Shown: positions 7,444 through 16,264 of the stretch, piece by piece
How positions within the stretch are numbered: the stretch's first letter is position 1
How the letters are laid out: every line of letters starts with the position of its first letter
NCBI RefSeq assembly: GCF_010078235.1
Contig: NZ_JAABOS010000004.1
Span: forward strand, 243,816 to 307,815
Length of the DNA stretch: 64,000 bases
Direction: 5' to 3'
Origin: Cognatundibacterium crateris
Lineage (GTDB): Bacteria > Pseudomonadota > Gammaproteobacteria > Burkholderiales > Burkholderiaceae_D
The notes under the pieces: generated by a model
The model's input: only the letters and a program-made list of their open reading frames with translations
Told to the model about the DNA's origin: nothing
Database searches by the model: none
Made by a program: the position numbers and the translations under genes

Positions 7444-10014
7444 TCATCCTTCTGAACAGCGTTTGCTGATATGAGCCAGTGCCTCTTCAACCTGATCGAT
7501 CAGGATCAGGCACAGATCGCCAGCTTGCAGACGTTCCAGTGCGAGGTCGATGGCCACGAATTCACCCGTGATTTCATCAACGCGCGTGGTTTTCTTGGCC
7601 GTTTTGAGGCCATCACGCAGCAAGGCAAGCACTTCACCATCGGCGCGGCCACGCTGGCACTGATCCTGATACAGAATCACATCTTCGAATGCATCGCCCA
7701 GGATTTCTGTCTGTTGACGGATATCCTGATCGCGCCGGTCGCCGGCACCGCTGATCACGACTGAGCGACGTTGTGCAGGCATGGTTTCCACCGCCTTGAC
7801 CAGGGCCAGCATCGCATCCGGATTGTGTCCGTAATCTGCAATCACCGTAGCACCACGGAAATCGAACATGTTGAAACGTCCGGGCGCATTGTCGTTTTCA
7901 TTGGCAAAGCTCTTCAGACCTGCGCGGATCACGTCGAAATCCATGTTGACAGCCCAGGCTGCCGCTACCGATGCCATCACGTTTTCAACCTGGAAGCCTA
8001 TGCTGCCATTGCGTGTGATTGGAATGTCGGACAAAGGAATGCTGTGCTTCATTTTGCCTTCTGCCGCGATCAGATGACCGTTCTCGACATAGACTGCGCG
8101 TTTGCCCTGGGCGCGCTGCGCTGCCATCAGCGGGATTTGTGGGTCAGCTGCAAAGAAAATCACTGCTGCCGGACTATTCGCTGCCATGCCGGCTACGATA
8201 GGATCAGCTGCGTTCAACACAGCATAGCCATCGTCTGCGACGTTTTGTACGATCACGCGCTTGAGTACCGCCAGATCTTCCACTGTCGTGATGTAGTTCA
8301 GACCCAGATGGTCGCCAGAGCCAATGTTGGTGACGACTGCGACCTGACAACGGTCATAGGCCAGACCCTCGCGCAGCACGCCGCCCCTGGCGGTTTCAAA
8401 GACTGCAGCATCGACATCCGGATGGGACAGTACATTGCGTGCGCTGCGTGGACCGCTGCAGTCACCACTGTCAATCTGACGGCCATTGACATACACACCA
8501 TCCGTATTTGTCATGCCGGTACGCAGGCCATTGGTGGTCATCAGATGGGCGATCAGTCGCACCGTCGTGGTTTTGCCATTGGTGCCAGTCACGGCGATGA
8601 TAGGAATGCGGCCATCATTACCCGGCTCAAACATGGAGTCGACGATGGCTTCGCCGACTGCGCGTCCTTTGCCGAACGACGGTGATAAGTGCATGCGCAA
8701 ACCTGGCGCTGCATTGACTTCTACGATGCCGCCATTGAGTGCTTCTATCGGTTTTAAGACACTGTCGCAGACCAGGTCGACGCCACAAATATCGAGGCCA
8801 ACCATTTGTGCCGCTGCGATCGCACGTGCTGCGACTTCCGGGTGCACGTCATCGGTTACGTCAGTCGCGGCGCCACCGGTAGACAGATTGGCGTTGTTAC
8901 GCAAAATAACGCGTTGTCCTTTAGGTGGTACTGACTCGGCGCTGTAGCCTTGTTTTGCCAGGCTGGCGAGCGCGATATCGTCGAAGCGTATCTTGGTCAG
9001 TGAAGTGGAGTGACCACTGCCACGGCGTGGATCTTTATTGACTTGTTCGACCAGTTCGCGCACGGTTTGTTTGCCATCGCCGACGACTTGCGGCGGATCG
9101 CGTCTGGCGGCGGCCACCAGTTTGTTACCGATCACCAGTAAGCGGAAGTCATTGCCCGGCAAGAAGCGCTCGACCAGGATGTCATCGCGGAATTCGCTGG
9201 CCGCAAGATAGCCGGCATCCAGTTGTTCACGCGTCGTGACATTGACGGTCACACCCTTACCCTGATTGCCATCTTTAGGTTTAATCACGACCGGCAGGCC
9301 GACTTCCAGTGCCGCAGCCCAGGCATCGTCAGGGCTGGAGACTGCACGTCCCATAGGCACAGGGACACCGGCCGCATGCAGTAATTTTTTGGTGAGTTCT
9401 TTATCCTGTGCGATCGCTTCGGCAATCGCGCTGGTGCCATCCATTTCAGCAGCCTGAATTTTACGCTGGCGTGAGCCCCAGCCAAATGCGACCAGGCTGC
9501 CATCGGTCAGGCGGCGATAAGGAATATTGCGTGCAATCGCGGCATTGACGATGGAGCCGGTAGACGGGCCCAGACGTACGTCTTCATCCAGCTCACGTAA
9601 TTGCTCCAGTGCTGCAGCCAGATCAAAAGCGCTATTGTCGACGGCGGCCTGTATCAGTTTTTCAGCCAGTTCCAGCGCAAGGCGACCGACTGCTTCTTCG
9701 GAATACTCAACCACTACCTGAAACACACCTTGTTCCAGTGTTTGGGTGGTGCGGCTGAAAGTGACCGGGCAACCAGCTTGCGCTTGCAAGCCTAATGCAG
9801 CGAGTTCAAACACATGGGCAATCGAAATGGCGTCGTTGTGACCGGTGGGCTGAAGTATGCTCAGTTCCGGGAATAAGGCACGCAGGCGGTCTTCAAATCC
9901 GGCCAGTTCTGCGATAGCGCATTCCGCTTCGCTACATTTAACGATGGCTTCAACGGCCGTATGGTGGCTCCAGAGATTGGGGCCGCGCAAGGCACGAATG
10001 CGTGATACTTCCAT
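7444..10014 (-). CDS. cphA: Cyanophycin synthetase CphA (full-length)
   Basis: Makes cyanophycin, the storage polymer of an aspartate backbone with arginine side chains, by adding Asp and then Arg with ATP. The 856-residue protein has an N domain (about 1-160), an ATP-grasp G domain (about 165-465, with GLPVVIKPKDGNQGKGV) and a Mur-ligase-like M domain (about 470-856). The M domain has an intact P-loop GTNGKTTT at 477-484 and a late DYGHNPDAML motif. In the N domain, where many synthetases carry an EHxxxE motif, this protein reads ELAALG (70-75), so the His and second Glu are missing. The shorter paralogue lies 159 bases upstream on the same strand. Confidence 0.95.
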   Translation of the reverse strand: MEVSRIRALRGPNLWSHHTAVEAIVKCSEAECAIAELAGFEDRLRALFPELSILQPTGHNDAISIAHVFELAALGLQAQAGCPVTFSRTTQTLEQGVFQVVVEYSEEAVGRLALELAEKLIQAAVDNSAFDLAAALEQLRELDEDVRLGPSTGSIVNAAIARNIPYRRLTDGSLVAFGWGSRQRKIQAAEMDGTSAIAEAIAQDKELTKKLLHAAGVPVPMGRAVSSPDDAWAAALEVGLPVVIKPKDGNQGKGVTVNVTTREQLDAGYLAASEFRDDILVERFLPGNDFRLLVIGNKLVAAARRDPPQVVGDGKQTVRELVEQVNKDPRRGSGHSTSLTKIRFDDIALASLAKQGYSAESVPPKGQRVILRNNANLSTGGAATDVTDDVHPEVAARAIAAAQMVGLDICGVDLVCDSVLKPIEALNGGIVEVNAAPGLRMHLSPSFGKGRAVGEAIVDSMFEPGNDGRIPIIAVTGTNGKTTTVRLIAHLMTTNGLRTGMTNTDGVYVNGRQIDSGDCSGPRSARNVLSHPDVDAAVFETARGGVLREGLAYDRCQVAVVTNIGSGDHLGLNYITTVEDLAVLKRVIVQNVADDGYAVLNAADPIVAGMAANSPAAVIFFAADPQIPLMAAQRAQGKRAVYVENGHLIAAEGKMKHSIPLSDIPITRNGSIGFQVENVMASVAAAWAVNMDFDVIRAGLKSFANENDNAPGRFNMFDFRGATVIADYGHNPDAMLALVKAVETMPAQRRSVVISGAGDRRDQDIRQQTEILGDAFEDVILYQDQCQRGRADGEVLALLRDGLKTAKKTTRVDEITGEFVAIDLALERLQAGDLCLILIDQVEEALAHISKRCSEG

Positions 10015-10173
10015 AAAAACTTAGTCCTGTCGAAAAGGGCAGAATTCAGGTCTCATTCATCATCTGGTCAGCAAGCTTTGCCTGATCCAGATTTGCCTGA
10101 GCCTGTAACAAAAATTAGTCTGCCGCTGTCAAATATCTGAGGCACTGACGGCGGCAGGTGGATTAGCCAAAAA

Positions 10174-12360
10174 TCAAAATGCTGCTTTGGTGCTGGTGTC
10201 AAAAGTGCGCAAACCTGCCGCGATCAGTTCTGGCGACACTTGCAGCGCCCAGGCGGCGGCAACGGCAGCCAGTACGCTCAGTGCTTTTTCTGCTTTCGCT
10301 GGCTTCAGGGCAGACACCGGCATGAGCTGGATTTCTTCTGCGCCGGACGCCAGTATGATTTCTCCGTCACGAATGAAAGCCACACGCTTACCTTGTTCGC
10401 GGTGTGCGACGATGGCAGGCAGTTCTGCCGAGCTGGCATAGAAAATCACATCGCCATCACATAATTCGGCCAGTTCCACCACGGCTGCTTCATCGGCATT
10501 TAAGACCGCGACGCCATCCGGCAACACCACATCGACCTGAGTGCGCATGATCTTATACATCTGCTCCGGCTCAAGGATGTAGAAATCGCCCAAGTCAGCA
10601 GCACCATCGAAGTCTGTGACCACAGCAACGCTGCAACGGTCATAGGCCAGGCCATCGTTCAGGATAGCGCGCGCATTGGTCTCAAATACGGCGGCTTCAA
10701 CCGACCGGTTGATCAGCAGGCGCTCGCCAGCATTCCAGGTCGCGCAATTGCCTTCCGTGACCAGTCGCTTATTCAGGAACAGTCCGTCCTGACAAGCCAC
10801 GCCGGTTTGCTCGCCGTGCATATGCAGCAGGCCCGCGATCAGACGTGAAATCAGGCTGGTATTGCGGCTGCCTGCGACACCGATGATATCGATGCGGCCG
10901 GATTCTTCTTCTGCGAACAAATGATCGATAATCGCTTTGCCGACTTCACGGCCTGCACCATTGGCAGGCTTGATGTGAGCCAGTAAGCCGGGGCTGGCAT
11001 TGACTTCGATAATCGCGCCGGTTTGCGCTGACAGCGGTTTGGAAATGTCTTCTACAACCAGATCCACACCGGCGATATCGAGACCGACGATGCGTGCTGC
11101 CAGGCATGCGGTTTCTGCGATGTCCGGATGGATATCGTCAGTCACATCGAGGGCAACATTGCCGTTAATCTGGATCAGTACTTTTTGACCATCCAATGGA
11201 ATAGATGATCCAGTCATTCCCTGACGGTCAAGTTCCAGATTCACTTCTGCTGCCTCGTTAATATCAACGATGTTAAGCGGAAAATCTTCTGTTGTTCCAC
11301 GTCGTGGATCGGTATTAATCTGGCTGTCTATCAGCTCTACGACTGTGGATTTTCCATCGCCGCTAATCCACAACGTCTCACCTTTGCCGACTGCAACGAC
11401 CTTATTGCCGACGACCAGCACACGGTGTTCATCGCCGGTGATGAATTTTTCGACTATCACAGATTTGCTGCCGCCTTTGCGTACTGCCAGCTCATACGCC
11501 GCGGTCACGTCAGCCAGTGTCATCAGATTCAGTGAGACGCCACGGCCATGATTGCCGTCATAAGGTTTAATCACGACAGGCAGGCCGATATCCTGTGCCT
11601 CTTCCCATGCTTCTTCAGCGCTGCGCACGATGCAGCCTTCCGGCACTGGCACGCCGCAGGATTGCAGCAGGGTTTTGGTCAGATCTTTATCGCTGGCGAT
11701 GCTTTCTGCAATCGCGCTGGTGCGGTCGGTTTCTGCTGTCCAGATACGGCGCTGTGCTGCGCCATGGCCTAACTGCACCAGGTTGCCATCGGTCAGACGG
11801 ATAGATGGAATTCGGCGCGCGGTCGCTGCATCAACGATGTTGGCGGTACTCGGTCCCAGGCAGCGTGAATCGACCAGATCGCGCAATTCTGTGAGTTGCG
11901 CTTCCAGATCGAAAGCTTGGTCATTAATGGCGGCCATCAACAAGTCACGGGCTATCGCAAGGGCGCGGCGTCCGACCTGTTCTTCACGGGTACGGAAAGC
12001 CATCTTGTAGACGCCGATCACATTGGTGGAGCGGGTCTGGCCAAAGCCAGTGCGCATGCCAGCCAGATTCTGCAGTTCGAGTACGACGTGTTCCAGGATA
12101 TGACCTGACCAGGTGCCTTCGCGCAGACGCTCGAGGAAGCCACCGCGCTCTCCAACGCCGCAACGATGTTCCATCAGGCCAGGCAGCCAGCTGGTCAGTC
12201 GCTCATAGAGTCCGGGCAGCAGGTTGGAGGGGGTGTCTTCAAGAGCACCGATATCCAGCCAGGTTTCTATGACTGGGCGGTAGGTCCAGATATTCGGCCC
12301 GCGTAAGTGGTTGACGCGGAGAATGCTGATGTCTTTCTTCTTAGTTGTCATGTAAGTCAT
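10174..12360 (-). CDS. cphA': Cyanophycin synthetase paralogue CphA' with degenerate Mur-ligase domain
   Basis: A 728-residue paralogue of the synthetase encoded next to it. The N domain keeps the EHVVLE motif (Glu90, His91, Glu95), which resembles the EHxxxE site I recall for the N-domain hydrolase that makes primers. The ATP-grasp domain looks intact (GLPVVIKPYDGNHGRGV). The Mur-ligase part is damaged: the P-loop position reads GVAGSRNTSL (494-503), without the Lys-Thr pair, and about 130 C-terminal residues including the DYGHNP region are absent. It could therefore add Asp but probably not Arg. A second ATG at 12351 (MTTKKKD) is an alternative start. It is the first gene of the minus-strand pair. 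Confidence 0.92.
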   Translation of the reverse strand: MTYMTTKKKDISILRVNHLRGPNIWTYRPVIETWLDIGALEDTPSNLLPGLYERLTSWLPGLMEHRCGVGERGGFLERLREGTWSGHILEHVVLELQNLAGMRTGFGQTRSTNVIGVYKMAFRTREEQVGRRALAIARDLLMAAINDQAFDLEAQLTELRDLVDSRCLGPSTANIVDAATARRIPSIRLTDGNLVQLGHGAAQRRIWTAETDRTSAIAESIASDKDLTKTLLQSCGVPVPEGCIVRSAEEAWEEAQDIGLPVVIKPYDGNHGRGVSLNLMTLADVTAAYELAVRKGGSKSVIVEKFITGDEHRVLVVGNKVVAVGKGETLWISGDGKSTVVELIDSQINTDPRRGTTEDFPLNIVDINEAAEVNLELDRQGMTGSSIPLDGQKVLIQINGNVALDVTDDIHPDIAETACLAARIVGLDIAGVDLVVEDISKPLSAQTGAIIEVNASPGLLAHIKPANGAGREVGKAIIDHLFAEEESGRIDIIGVAGSRNTSLISRLIAGLLHMHGEQTGVACQDGLFLNKRLVTEGNCATWNAGERLLINRSVEAAVFETNARAILNDGLAYDRCSVAVVTDFDGAADLGDFYILEPEQMYKIMRTQVDVVLPDGVAVLNADEAAVVELAELCDGDVIFYASSAELPAIVAHREQGKRVAFIRDGEIILASGAEEIQLMPVSALKPAKAEKALSVLAAVAAAWALQVSPELIAAGLRTFDTSTKAAF

Positions 12361-12736
12361 TTCTAGCCGACCCGGATAGATATCCAGATCCTGTCATAGG
12401 TAGAATCATACTTCGCTTCTCAAGTGCATTCAGGCTAAACGATTGACATGGAGTGTCAACCAATCTGCTTTCCTGCCGTTATCAGGCCACCGGCATGGAT
12501 ATATTCAACACAAAGCGGGAATGTAAGACGCGCTTGCTGATATACTTGCGCGCCAGCGCAACAGCTTGAATCCTCTTGATCAGTTTCGTCTGATTATTCT
12601 TCTTTCGATAGAATACCGTAAATTGCCGCCTCCGTGATATGGCTTATTGCCATTACGGAAGCAAGAAATCTGTTTTTTCAAAATTTTCAGTCCCGATTTC
12701 CCCGGGAATAGCGCATCTGCCGGAGTTTGCTTCACG
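12361..12736. other. Divergent intergenic region of the cyanophycin locus
   Basis: These 376 bases separate the cphA' start from the likely ABC transporter start. They must hold promoters for both directions. I see one clear inverted repeat (12443-12459) but no convincing pair of -35 and -10 boxes. A longer reading frame for the ABC gene begins at 12647, but its first 30 residues look unlike protein-domain sequence. Confidence 0.6.
12443..12459. promoter_or_regulatory. Inverted repeat, possible operator
   Basis: TTGACA, a 5-base spacer and TGTCAA form a perfect 6-base inverted repeat about 85 bases upstream of cphA'. It could be a regulator binding site. The TTGACA half is also a consensus -35 box on the plus strand, although no matching -10 is evident. 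Confidence 0.45.
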
Positions 12737-14995
12737 ATGACCACTTTATTACCTAGTTCCGAGCAATCCATTTTATCGCTGAGCGCCGAATGGCAATCTG
12801 CGCTCGCACAACAGATCGCCAAAGGCGAAAACGTACAGAGTGCGTTTGAGGTTGACCTCGATAACAAACTTCATTTTGTCAAAGGCCTCATCGTCGTGAC
12901 CGATCAGGCGATCCTGAGCAGACCGGCCGGAGAGACAGAGTGGAAGCGCTGGGCGTTTGAGCCGGGCTTGCAATTAAAACACTACGATCATGCCGGTGTC
13001 GGTCATTTGCAATTGACGAATCAACAAGGTCTGCTGGCCAGCTGGCGTTTTACACTGGGACAGAATCTGCATGCAATCCGTTTGCTGGATCATTTTAAAG
13101 AACAGCTCGATAGCTTTGTGACTGGCCAGCCGGTGCAGCGTGCCGAGCAAAATACCTGCCCCAGCTGCAAGGCCGTGTTGGAAGCGGATCAGGAAGAATG
13201 TCCTGTCTGTACCAAGGTGATTTATACGCCGCCGTCTACCTGGACCTTGCTGCGCCTGTGGCGCTTTGCCCGTCCCTACCGTTTGCAGCTGTTTATCGGT
13301 TTCGCACTGATGTTGATGGGTACGGCAGCGCATATGATTCCGCGCTATCTGACCAAGCCACTCACGGATGAAGTGTTGATTCCGTTTCAGCGCAAGGAGT
13401 TTGTCGATCCTAATCTGGTGTATCTGTACATAGGTGGTTTGTTGGGATCGGCTGTGATTGCCTGGCTGCTGAGTTGGGGCAAGACTTACATACTGGCTCT
13501 GGTCTCTGAGCGTATCGGCGCTGATTTGCGTACCACGACCTATGAACATTTGTTGAAATTATCGCTGGAATATTTTGGTGGTAAACGTACCGGCGATTTG
13601 ATGTCGCGTATCGGTAGTGAGAGTGACCGTATCTGCGTCTATCTGTCGTTGCATTTACTCGATTTTGCAACTGATGTATTGATGTTCGTAATGACTGCGG
13701 TCGCGCTGTTGCAGATCAATACCAAGCTGGCGCTGGTGACTTTGCTGCCGCTGCCATTTATCGCCTGGATGATCCATCTGGTGCGTGACAAGTTGCGTAC
13801 TGGCTTCGAGAAGATAGACCGGGTCTGGGGCGAGGTGACTAATGTGCTGGCCGATACCATACCAGGCATCCGCGTGGTGAAAGCCTTTGCACAGGAAACG
13901 CGTGAAGCGGGTCGTTTCCGTGAGGCGAATAAACATAACCTGGCGGTGAATGACCGTCTGAATAAAGTCTGGTCGCTGTTTTCACCTACCGTTTCTTTCC
14001 TGACTGATCTCGGTATTCTGGTGGTGTGGGCCTTTGGTATCTGGCAGGTCGCGCATGAAGAAATCACAGTCGGTGCACTGGTCGCAGCAGTGGCTTTCAT
14101 CAGTAACTTTTATGGCCGTATCGATTCCATGAGTCGCATCGTGTCAGTGACTCAGAAATCGGCATCGGCAGCCAAACGTATTTTTGACATTCTGGATCAT
14201 GTGTCCAGCGTACCTGACCCTCAGCATCCGGTGAAAGTACAAGAAGTCCAGGGCAAGATAGAGCTGCGTGAAGTCGGCTTCCGTTATGGTAACCGTGCCG
14301 TGAATCGCGGCATTAACCTGACCATAAAACCAGGTGAAATGATAGGCCTGGTAGGACATAGTGGTTCCGGTAAGAGTACTTTGGTCAATTTGATCTGCCG
14401 TTTTTATGATGTGTCAGAAGGCGCGATACTGCTGGATGGTAAAGATATACGTTCGTACGCGGTATCCGATTACCGCAGCCAGATCGGTCTGGTTTTGCAA
14501 GAGCCTTTCCTGTTCTTCGGCACCATTGCTGACAATATCGCTTATGGCAAACCCCACGCGACGCGCGAGGAAATCATCGCAGCAGCAAGAGCTGCTCATG
14601 CGCATGAATTCATTCTGCGTCTGCCGCAAGGCTATGATTCTATGGTGGGTGAGCGTGGTCAGGGCTTGTCCGGCGGTGAGCGTCAGCGTATTTCGATCGC
14701 GCGTGCCTTGTTGATTGATCCTAAGATCCTGATCATGGATGAAGCGACTTCTTCCGTCGATTCACAGACGGAAAAAGAAATTCAAAAGGCACTGGACAAC
14801 CTGGTGCAAGGCCGTACCACCATCGCGATTGCGCATCGTTTGTCTACCTTGCACAAGGCAGACCGTCTGGTGGTACTGGATCGTGGCCAGGTAATCGAAG
14901 TCGGTGGTCATGACGAATTGATGGCGAAGCAGGGCGCGTATTTTGATTTGTACACAGCCCAAGCCAGAAACGCGCAATTAGCAGGAGATGAATAA
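12737..14995 (+). CDS. ABC exporter with N-terminal zinc ribbon (cyanophycin-associated)
   Basis: A 752-residue fused ABC exporter half-transporter. Order: an N-terminal region of about 130 residues that resembles a small PH-like or DUF1854-like beta domain, a zinc ribbon with two Cys-x2-Cys knuckles (CPSCKAVLEADQEECPVC), six membrane segments, then the nucleotide-binding domain. The last has GHSGSGKST, LSGGERQRISIARALL and LIMDEATSSVD. The start at 12737 (MTTLLPSSEQS) is preferred to 12647. It diverges from the synthetases and overlaps or abuts the DUF1854 gene. I recall such proteins being annotated as cyanophycin-metabolism-associated ABC transporters; the substrate is unknown. A lipid or MsbA-like exporter is the nearest structural comparison. 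Confidence 0.88.
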   Translation: MTTLLPSSEQSILSLSAEWQSALAQQIAKGENVQSAFEVDLDNKLHFVKGLIVVTDQAILSRPAGETEWKRWAFEPGLQLKHYDHAGVGHLQLTNQQGLLASWRFTLGQNLHAIRLLDHFKEQLDSFVTGQPVQRAEQNTCPSCKAVLEADQEECPVCTKVIYTPPSTWTLLRLWRFARPYRLQLFIGFALMLMGTAAHMIPRYLTKPLTDEVLIPFQRKEFVDPNLVYLYIGGLLGSAVIAWLLSWGKTYILALVSERIGADLRTTTYEHLLKLSLEYFGGKRTGDLMSRIGSESDRICVYLSLHLLDFATDVLMFVMTAVALLQINTKLALVTLLPLPFIAWMIHLVRDKLRTGFEKIDRVWGEVTNVLADTIPGIRVVKAFAQETREAGRFREANKHNLAVNDRLNKVWSLFSPTVSFLTDLGILVVWAFGIWQVAHEEITVGALVAAVAFISNFYGRIDSMSRIVSVTQKSASAAKRIFDILDHVSSVPDPQHPVKVQEVQGKIELREVGFRYGNRAVNRGINLTIKPGEMIGLVGHSGSGKSTLVNLICRFYDVSEGAILLDGKDIRSYAVSDYRSQIGLVLQEPFLFFGTIADNIAYGKPHATREEIIAAARAAHAHEFILRLPQGYDSMVGERGQGLSGGERQRISIARALLIDPKILIMDEATSSVDSQTEKEIQKALDNLVQGRTTIAIAHRLSTLHKADRLVVLDRGQVIEVGGHDELMAKQGAYFDLYTAQARNAQLAGDE

Positions 14996-14996
14996 G

Positions 14997-15467
14997 ATGG
15001 CGACTACGCAATTCAATTTACACAGAAATCCGTTTGCGCAGTTAATTCTGACCAATCAGGCCGGTGAAGTGTTTGAAGGTGTCAGCCCGGTGCGTGCCTT
15101 TCCTATTCAGTCACCAGCCGGATGTATTTCTCTGGTTACGACCGATGGACGTGAAGTGGCCTGGATAGACAGCCTGGAAGACTTGGCTGATGGCGTACGT
15201 CAACTGGTGCTGGAAGAGCTGGGCGGGCGCGAATTTATGCCTGAAATTCAGTCTATTACCGCTGTCAGCAGTTTCGCTGTGCCTTGTACCTGGACCGTCA
15301 GCACAGATCGCGGCGTGACTGCTTTTGTTCTCAAAGGGGATGAGGATATCCGTCGCATCGGTCAGGCTTCCTTGCTGATTACCGATAATCACGGTATTCA
15401 GTTTCTGATCCGCGATATGTTCACGATAGATAAACACAGCCGGAAAATTCTGGATCGTTTCCTGTAA
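14997..15467 (+). CDS. DUF1854 protein (cyanophycin-associated)
   Basis: A 156-residue protein of the DUF1854 family, without signal peptide or membrane segments and so probably cytoplasmic. It starts MATTQFNLHRNPFAQLILTN and has the family features GVSPVRAFPIQSP, VAWIDSLEDL and DRGVTAFVLKGDEDIRRI. The start at 14997 is chosen because AGGAG at 14983-14987 is 9 bases upstream; the earlier ATG at 14988 directly abuts that site. It follows the ABC transporter gene by one base, implying translational coupling and a shared job. The family is known to accompany cyanophycin genes, but no activity is established to my knowledge. Confidence 0.88.
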   Translation: MATTQFNLHRNPFAQLILTNQAGEVFEGVSPVRAFPIQSPAGCISLVTTDGREVAWIDSLEDLADGVRQLVLEELGGREFMPEIQSITAVSSFAVPCTWTVSTDRGVTAFVLKGDEDIRRIGQASLLITDNHGIQFLIRDMFTIDKHSRKILDRFL

Positions 15468-15497
15468 GCGCAGACTTCTCAGCCGTGAATACCTGGT

Positions 15498-15528
15498 GCG
15501 CCCTGATCATTCGGGGCGTTTTTTTTTA
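15498..15528 (+). terminator. Terminator after the ABC-DUF1854 operon
   Basis: A CGCCC/GGGCG stem followed by nine T residues lies 30 bases after the DUF1854 stop. It overlaps the last codons of the convergent acetyltransferase gene. Confidence 0.8.
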
Positions 15529-16034
15529 CTCTCGCGGAAATACAAATTGCTGAGTCTGGTTTCGCCGGGCAAAGGCAGCACTTCCTGCAGGCTGAAACCC
15601 AGTAAATTCAGCAAACGGTTCGAGCGTTCATTGTCCGGATCTGTAATGGCCGCCAGCCGCGGCAGATGCAAATCCTGTTCCGCATGCTGCACAACTGCCT
15701 GCGCCGCTTCCAGTGCATAGCCCTGACCGGTAAAGCGCGGCAGGAAAGCATAGCCAAGGTCTGTGCAAGGCAGGCTATCGCGCTTGATCAAGCCACAAAT
15801 CCCCATCGCAATACCTTGTTCCTGGTCACAGACCACATAAAAGCTGTAACCAAATTGTTGCTGACTGGCAATCGGTCGGGTTTGTATCCAATCCATCGCC
15901 TGCTCAGGTGTTCTGACACCCCGGTCGCCGATAAAGCGCAGCCATGAGGGATCGTTGAGTAATTCCAGTACGAAATTGGCATCATCTATGTTGAATACTC
16001 GCAACACTAATCGTTTGGTTTGTATGGGTAGCAT
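15507..16034 (-). CDS. GNAT acetyltransferase, RimJ/RimL type
   Basis: Acetyl-CoA-dependent N-acetyltransferase of the RimJ/RimL group. The N-terminus MLPIQTKRLVLRVFNIDDA is the classic start of this group. The core has LGYAFLPRFTGQGYALEAAQ, where the R/Q-x-x-G-x-A-like loop binds acetyl-CoA, and AITDPDNERSNRLLNLLGF near the end. The start is placed at 16034, giving 175 residues; an in-frame ATG at 16097 would add 21 residues that do not look like the fold. The substrate cannot be predicted; such enzymes act on ribosomal proteins, small amines or antibiotics. It is a single gene, convergent with DUF1854. Confidence 0.85.
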   Translation of the reverse strand: MLPIQTKRLVLRVFNIDDANFVLELLNDPSWLRFIGDRGVRTPEQAMDWIQTRPIASQQQFGYSFYVVCDQEQGIAMGICGLIKRDSLPCTDLGYAFLPRFTGQGYALEAAQAVVQHAEQDLHLPRLAAITDPDNERSNRLLNLLGFSLQEVLPLPGETRLSNLYFRESKKKRPE

Positions 16035-16264
16035 GTTCTTCCCCAAGTCCTTGTCCAGATTCGTTTTCAGGCTAATAACAAAAGTTTCCATGCCCAATAT
16101 GTTCTTGAATGAAATGATAATCGAATAATAAATTGCTTTTTAAAATTAAATTTCCTTTTGGCACATGCCTTGATGCGGCGTAAGATGAAAACATGAAGTG
16201 AATTTTATGCAGAAGAAGCATTTGTTGCGGTCAGCCTTTATAACAGCCAACCCGGGAGAGCATA

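Noticed and set aside
7187-7447. 86-residue frame on the minus strand between the lipoprotein gene and cphA
   Set aside because: It spans the bidirectional terminator and has no family resemblance or plausible ribosome site.
7771-8685. 304-residue frame antisense to cphA
   Set aside because: Cys/His-rich artefact of codon mirror; no ribosome site.
12647-12736. N-terminal extension of the ABC transporter gene
   Set aside because: The extra 30 residues are hydrophobic and Phe-rich without domain match; the ATG at 12737 gives a better protein start.
16098-16264. FliA (sigma-28) promoter before the chemoreceptor
   Set aside because: TAAA occurs near 16147, but the GCCGATAA partner at the right distance is not convincing.
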